From positions 1 through 9,986 of the forward strand of contig CALCTI010000503.1 of assembly GCA_937894105.1 (NCBI GenBank): DNA of 9,986 nucleotides, read 5' to 3'. The notes below the pieces were generated by a model that had not been told where the DNA came from, did not search any database, and saw nothing but the letters and a program-made list of their open reading frames with translations. Source of the DNA: an uncultured cyanobacterium. GTDB lineage: Bacteria > Cyanobacteriota > Cyanobacteriia > CACIAM-69d. Position numbers and translations under genes: made by a program. Numbering within the stretch: position 1 is the stretch's first letter; each line of letters begins with the position of its first letter. This document shows, in pieces, positions 6,700-9,986 of the stretch.

Positions 6700-6831
6700 A
6701 ACTATTCACTAACTAGTGCTAGCAACGGTGGCTTTCTGATAGCAAGATACCCGTAAGAAGATTTTTCGGTCAAAAATGTCACCAATAATCGTTCAGTAAT
6801 TCTGAGATCAATTAGCCCTTTTTAGTCACCC

Positions 6832-7320
6832 ATGAAACACCTTGTTATATACGACGGAAACTGCAATCTATGCAGCACTCTTGTTCAACAATTAGAACAA
6901 TGGGATGGTGGGAGTAATTTTTGCTACGTCCCCATGCAAGACAGTCAAACCCTGGATCAGCACAACATTACGGAGCAAGATTGTGAAAAGGGAATGATTG
7001 TGATCAATTTGAACACTGAAGAGCAGTGGCAGGGGGCCGATGCGGCAGAAAAAATCGGACTTTTGCTACCGTTTTCTCGCCCACTGGTTAAGCTTTATCA
7101 AGCTATTCCGGGACTTAAAATATTTGGTGACACCACTTATGGTCACATTCGAGAAAACCGCTACAATTGGTTTGGAAAAGCCGAAAATACTTACAGGTCA
7201 AATCTAAAGCTTCCTTACGATTTCAAAGTGAAAGGTGAGCCGTTTACTGAAGAACAGTCAATGATGAAGGCAATGGAGGACTGTGACAGTGAATGCTTTC
7301 AAGGGACAGAAATGAATTAA
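6832..7320 (+). CDS. Thiol-disulfide oxidoreductase DCC family protein (DUF393)
   Basis: 162 residues from ATG at 6832; no clear Shine-Dalgarno sequence. The family-defining motif is at the N-terminus: YDGNCNLC (residues 7-14), the CxxC pair being Cys11 and Cys14, preceded by a short beta strand (HLVIY) as in thioredoxin-like folds. The middle fits the family: VPMQDSQTLDQHNI, the ADAAEKIGLLLPFSRPL stretch (where relatives have an AVL...LGGP-like stretch), and RENRYNWFGK (111-120), the conserved knRyrwFG end of the domain. About 40 residues follow, including DCDSECF with two further cysteines; the usual family length is about 110-140, so this tail is extra. There is no signal peptide, so it is cytoplasmic. 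Its exact redox partner is unknown for the family. It is AT-richer than the M16 genes and has no HIP1 site. It is separated from the M16 operon by 190 bp and probably transcribed independently. Confidence 0.88.
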   Translation: MKHLVIYDGNCNLCSTLVQQLEQWDGGSNFCYVPMQDSQTLDQHNITEQDCEKGMIVINLNTEEQWQGADAAEKIGLLLPFSRPLVKLYQAIPGLKIFGDTTYGHIRENRYNWFGKAENTYRSNLKLPYDFKVKGEPFTEEQSMMKAMEDCDSECFQGTEMN

Positions 7321-7686
7321 AAGACGGTGAAGGATTTATGTAAGTTCGTGACCTAGACCACAGTTTATTCATGCTAGCTGTAATAGGTCCGTGAGTGCTA
7401 AGTAACAATATTGATTGCTGATATGAAGGCAGCCATTGGAGACTGCAACCGATCAAGGTAAAAGACTTTTAAGTACCTCCGAAGAAACACTTTCAAAGAA
7501 CTATTCAAACTTAAGAATCACTAGAATTACTCAAATTTTCCTTTAGGCGTTGCTATTTTAAACTGCGAAGTTCATTGTCTATTTTTTAAAGGGGGTCTAC
7601 GTTTGATTGCTTCCCTTATTTCTCTTGGATTTCCTAGCATCTCCGAGGCGATCGCTAACCCCAGTATTGACCGTGGCTTGTGAACC
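7321..7686. other. Intergenic region between the DCC gene and the PAS sensor
   Basis: 366 bp, AT-rich in its first 280 bp. It has no RNA gene and no clear terminator. An imperfect hairpin may form at 7350-7389 (GACCTA pairs with TAGGTC, ACAG with CTGT inside), without a T-run. A second small inverted repeat with AAAAG-A-CTTTT at its core lies at 7457-7477. A purine-rich AAAGGGGG at 7588-7595 precedes a short frame described separately. No promoter with both boxes at good spacing could be assigned. Confidence 0.4.
7603..7683 (+). CDS. Possible 26-codon leader ORF before the PAS sensor
   Basis: TTG at 7603 opens a 26-codon frame ending in TGA at 7681-7683, three bases before the sensor's ATG and in the same frame. 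It has the better ribosome-binding sequence (AAAGGGGG, 7588-7595), while the ATG at 7687 has none. It could be a translationally coupled leader peptide, or a former N-terminus of the sensor cut off by TGA. It contains a HIP1 site at 7648. No homology is recognised; chance is quite possible. Confidence 0.2.
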   Translation: MIASLISLGFPSISEAIANPSIDRGL

Positions 7687-9986
7687 ATGACTCAGTTTTC
7701 TACTACTGTTACTGAAGCAGCATCCCAGGGGAGCAACCATGGCTACGAGTTGAGGCATTACCGTCAGCTTCAAACCCTCCTTGACGGCAGCCCGTTGCCC
7801 CATAAGACCCGCTATTTAATTTACGCCCTTGCCTCTTCACCGTTTGGCTTTGCCGTCTTCGGGGAACAGGATTCGTTGCTGTACTTAAATTCCAAAGGAC
7901 GAGAGCTATTTAAAATTAGCGAGCCTGATCTAGAGCAACTCTTCACCTTTGCGCCGGATAAGTTGCCGAAGGGGCTGGTCATTGGTTGTGCCCACACTCA
8001 AGATTTATACCCCTATGAAAAACTTCCCCACATGATTGCCATGGAGGGGGAAATTGCTTGGGTGCATGATATTGAAGTGCGCCGCTTTGGACAGGCGACG
8101 ACCCTGGAAATGTACGCCGTTCCTATTGCTAACCGGGAAGGAGACGTTAGCTTTGCTGCCATTGTTTTTAGGGAAGTGTCTAATTCTGATGCTTTAGCTT
8201 CGTCTAATCTGAGTCAGGGCAACTACCTGGAGCAATCGCCCAAATCCTCATTTTTAGGGGACATTAAGTTACCGATTAAAACCGATGCCCTAAGCGTACA
8301 AACTCTGTTGATTGCTGCCTTAGAACAGGTGGAAGATGGCGTGATCTTATTGGATCGAAACTGGCAGTTTCAGTATTGCAATGGAATTACTGGATCTTTG
8401 CTCGGGCGATCGCTGCACGATCTACACAACGCGTCTTTGTGGGATGTTTTTTCAAAGCAAACTGCCCACCCTTCCCATGAGGCTTATTGTCAATCCTTAA
8501 GCCAACAGCGCCCCCTATGTTTGGAAGAGTACTATCCCCAGGGAAATCGCTGGTTTAAAACTTGTCTTTACCCTAGCAGTGATGGCTTAGTGATTTATTT
8601 GACAGATATTACTGACCATAAACGCGCCCTCCTCGAAATGCCTGTTGATGAAGTGAGCTCGATTTCCCTGTCGGAATTTGCCCCAGTGGGTATTTTTCGA
8701 GCCGATGCCAATGGGCGTTATCTTTACGTGAACGACCAGTGGTGTGAGTTTACTGGGTTGACTTTTGATAAGGCTTTGGGAGAAGGATGGGTTGCGGCGC
8801 TACATCCTAGCGATCAGCCGAGTATTGCCAAAGCTTGGTCCCGGGCGGTCCGCGATGGGTGCTCTTTCCGAGCAGAGTACCGATTTTTGAAGGCTGATGG
8901 GCAGATTTCCTGGGTATTTGGGCGGGCAATTACGGAAAAAAATAGCCAGGGGGAGGTGATTGGTTACATTGGCTCGGTGACGGATATTAGCGATCGCAAA
9001 GCCCTAGAGCTTGCCCTAAAGCGCCAGGTGGAACGGGAACGCACCTTAAATCGAGTTTTTCAATCGATTCGTAATTTCCTCAATTTAGATGCAATTTTTT
9101 CCACGGCTATCACCGAAACCGCTCGACTACTAAATATTTCAAGCTGCTCCGTGGTGCAGTACACTTCCAGCCAAAATCGATGGCAGCATATGGCGGCGTT
9201 TGAGTCTCCAGAGAGCTACAAAGGTTCCAATAATAATAATCCTCAAGACGTTAACTCTCAAGGGAATAATTTTGACCAAGAGGGTTTTGAAGAGAATCCG
9301 CCTGTAAAAATCAAACGGGTTGCCCCTTCTCTAGAGCAGAGAACAGCAATTTTAGGGAATGAGTTCATTATTCCCTTACGGCAACATCATATTGTGGCGA
9401 TCGATGACGATGAAGGGTGGGTAGACGTTACCTCGGACCATTACTATCCCAGCGTTTTGCCAGAGGCTATTGTTCCGGGAGCGTGGGTAATGGTGCCTTT
9501 AGTGGTGGACGGAGAACTTTGGGGAAGTTTGATATTGCACAATAGCGCTGAGCCTTGGCATTGGATTGAGGAGCAGATTCAAATTGTGCAAGCGGTGGCG
9601 GGACAGTTAGAGGTGGCAATTTATCAAACTAACCTTTACCAACAGCTACAGCAAGATTTACTGGACCGAAGGCTGGTTGTGAATGCTCTGCAACACAGTG
9701 AGGAAAGATACCGACTTCTCGCGGAAAACACGAATGATTTGGTGTGTCTCCATCATTTGGATGGTCAGTACAGCTACGTTAGTCCCTCTAGCCAGGTTTT
9801 GCTGGGGCATCACTATTTAGATCTCCTTAATAAGAACCCTAAGGAGTTGATGCATGAAGAGGATCAGGAGATTGACTTTCTTAGTCAGTTAACCTTGGCA
9901 TCCCAGGGGGCACCGGAGCCTGTAATTTATCGAGTTCGCCACCGTGACGGATATTATATTTGGCTAGAAACGCTGGTTAAGCCTAT
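7687..9986 (+). CDS. Multi-domain PAS/GAF sensor protein, N-terminal 766 residues (runs off right edge)
   Basis: Open from ATG at 7687 to the window end without a stop; TGA at 7681 fixes the start at or after this ATG. There is no signal peptide or membrane segment, so it is a soluble cytoplasmic sensor. Domains in order: PAS-A (about 41-165; ASSPFGFAVFGEQ ... YPYEKLPHMIAMEGE ... TLEMYAVPIAN, a type common in cyanobacterial kinases); PAS-B (about 205-316; VEDGVILLDRNWQFQYCN, ending VIYLTDITDHKRA); PAS-C with PAC (about 329-438; FAPVGIFRADANGRYLYVN ... GYIGSVTDISDRKALE); a helical linker; GAF (about 445-650), with a low-complexity insertion around 510-545 including four Asn from (AAT)4 at 9229-9240; a connecting helix; PAS-D (about 672 on; SEERYRLLAENTNDLVCLHH). 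The GAF lacks the Cys-His pair that attaches bilin in phytochrome-type GAFs, so it is probably not a photoreceptor. The output domain, most likely histidine kinase or GGDEF, is outside the window. Confidence 0.9.
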   Translation, partial: MTQFSTTVTEAASQGSNHGYELRHYRQLQTLLDGSPLPHKTRYLIYALASSPFGFAVFGEQDSLLYLNSKGRELFKISEPDLEQLFTFAPDKLPKGLVIGCAHTQDLYPYEKLPHMIAMEGEIAWVHDIEVRRFGQATTLEMYAVPIANREGDVSFAAIVFREVSNSDALASSNLSQGNYLEQSPKSSFLGDIKLPIKTDALSVQTLLIAALEQVEDGVILLDRNWQFQYCNGITGSLLGRSLHDLHNASLWDVFSKQTAHPSHEAYCQSLSQQRPLCLEEYYPQGNRWFKTCLYPSSDGLVIYLTDITDHKRALLEMPVDEVSSISLSEFAPVGIFRADANGRYLYVNDQWCEFTGLTFDKALGEGWVAALHPSDQPSIAKAWSRAVRDGCSFRAEYRFLKADGQISWVFGRAITEKNSQGEVIGYIGSVTDISDRKALELALKRQVERERTLNRVFQSIRNFLNLDAIFSTAITETARLLNISSCSVVQYTSSQNRWQHMAAFESPESYKGSNNNNPQDVNSQGNNFDQEGFEENPPVKIKRVAPSLEQRTAILGNEFIIPLRQHHIVAIDDDEGWVDVTSDHYYPSVLPEAIVPGAWVMVPLVVDGELWGSLILHNSAEPWHWIEEQIQIVQAVAGQLEVAIYQTNLYQQLQQDLLDRRLVVNALQHSEERYRLLAENTNDLVCLHHLDGQYSYVSPSSQVLLGHHYLDLLNKNPKELMHEEDQEIDFLSQLTLASQGAPEPVIYRVRHRDGYYIWLETLVKP

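Larger units (their letters stand above)
11..8997. repeat. Dispersed HIP1 palindromes (GCGATCGC)
   Basis: I count 21 copies, starting at 11, 131, 297, 2180, 2288, 2435, 2565, 2914, 3059, 3561, 3883, 4666, 4776, 5220, 5258, 5677, 6167, 6570, 7648, 8406 and 8990. This over-represented octamer is a hallmark of many cyanobacterial genomes and is the main evidence for the source group. The largest gap, 305-2179, covers the EAD1-FGE gene; a second, 6578-7647, covers the DCC gene. Confidence 0.9.

Noticed and set aside
7350..7389. Intrinsic terminator after the DCC gene
   Set aside because: The stem is interrupted and no T-run follows.
9031..9636. GAF domain as a bilin-binding photoreceptor
   Set aside because: The Cys-His chromophore attachment motif is absent from the relevant region.
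1..9986. CRISPR array, tRNA, rRNA, insertion sequence or reverse transcriptase
   Set aside because: I saw no regularly spaced repeats, cloverleaf sequences, transposase or reverse transcriptase motifs on either strand.

Overview
The window is cyanobacterial chromosomal DNA. The highly iterated palindrome HIP1 (GCGATCGC) occurs at least 21 times in 10 kb. The gene families also fit a cyanobacterium, probably a filamentous or otherwise multicellular-type one: a TPR protein with 40-residue units, an EAD1/formylglycine-enzyme-like membrane protein, a paired M16 peptidase operon, a DCC thiol oxidoreductase and a large PAS/GAF sensor. I cannot name a genus.

Layout. (1) 1-481, minus strand: N-terminal part of an exported TPR protein, cut by the left edge. 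(2) 595-2007, plus strand and divergent from it: a 470-residue protein with an N-terminal effector-associated domain (EAD1), a Tat-like membrane anchor and a C-terminal formylglycine-generating-enzyme (FGE) fold that lacks one of the two catalytic cysteines. It looks like part of a conflict or signalling system, not a sulfatase-maturing enzyme. (3) 2099-2932, minus strand: a HAD-IIB phosphatase gene broken by three in-frame TAG codons, with no frameshift and with most family motifs intact. (4) About 490 bp without a convincing gene (2933-3425), holding a good sigma-70-type promoter (TTTACA-N17-TATAAA) preceded by three TGTGATC/GATCACA half-sites. (5) 3426-5045 and 5130-6641, plus strand: two exported M16B peptidase-family subunits with complementary active-site halves. 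The first has the zinc site HxxEH; the second has lost it but carries the Arg/Tyr pair. (6) 6832-7320, plus strand: a DCC-family (DUF393) thiol-disulfide oxidoreductase. (7) 7687 to the right edge, plus strand: at least 766 residues of a PAS-PAS-PAS-GAF-PAS sensor. Its output domain lies beyond the window.

How the genes fit together. The two M16 genes very likely form one operon and one heterodimeric protease outside the cytoplasm. The other genes look independently transcribed. The strongest candidates for unusual biology are the EAD1-FGE-like gene, whose C-terminus resembles the variable region of diversity-generating retroelement (DGR) targets and which lies in the longest HIP1-free stretch, and the amber-only interruption of the phosphatase gene. 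No RNA gene, insertion sequence, CRISPR array, reverse transcriptase or clear intrinsic terminator was seen.
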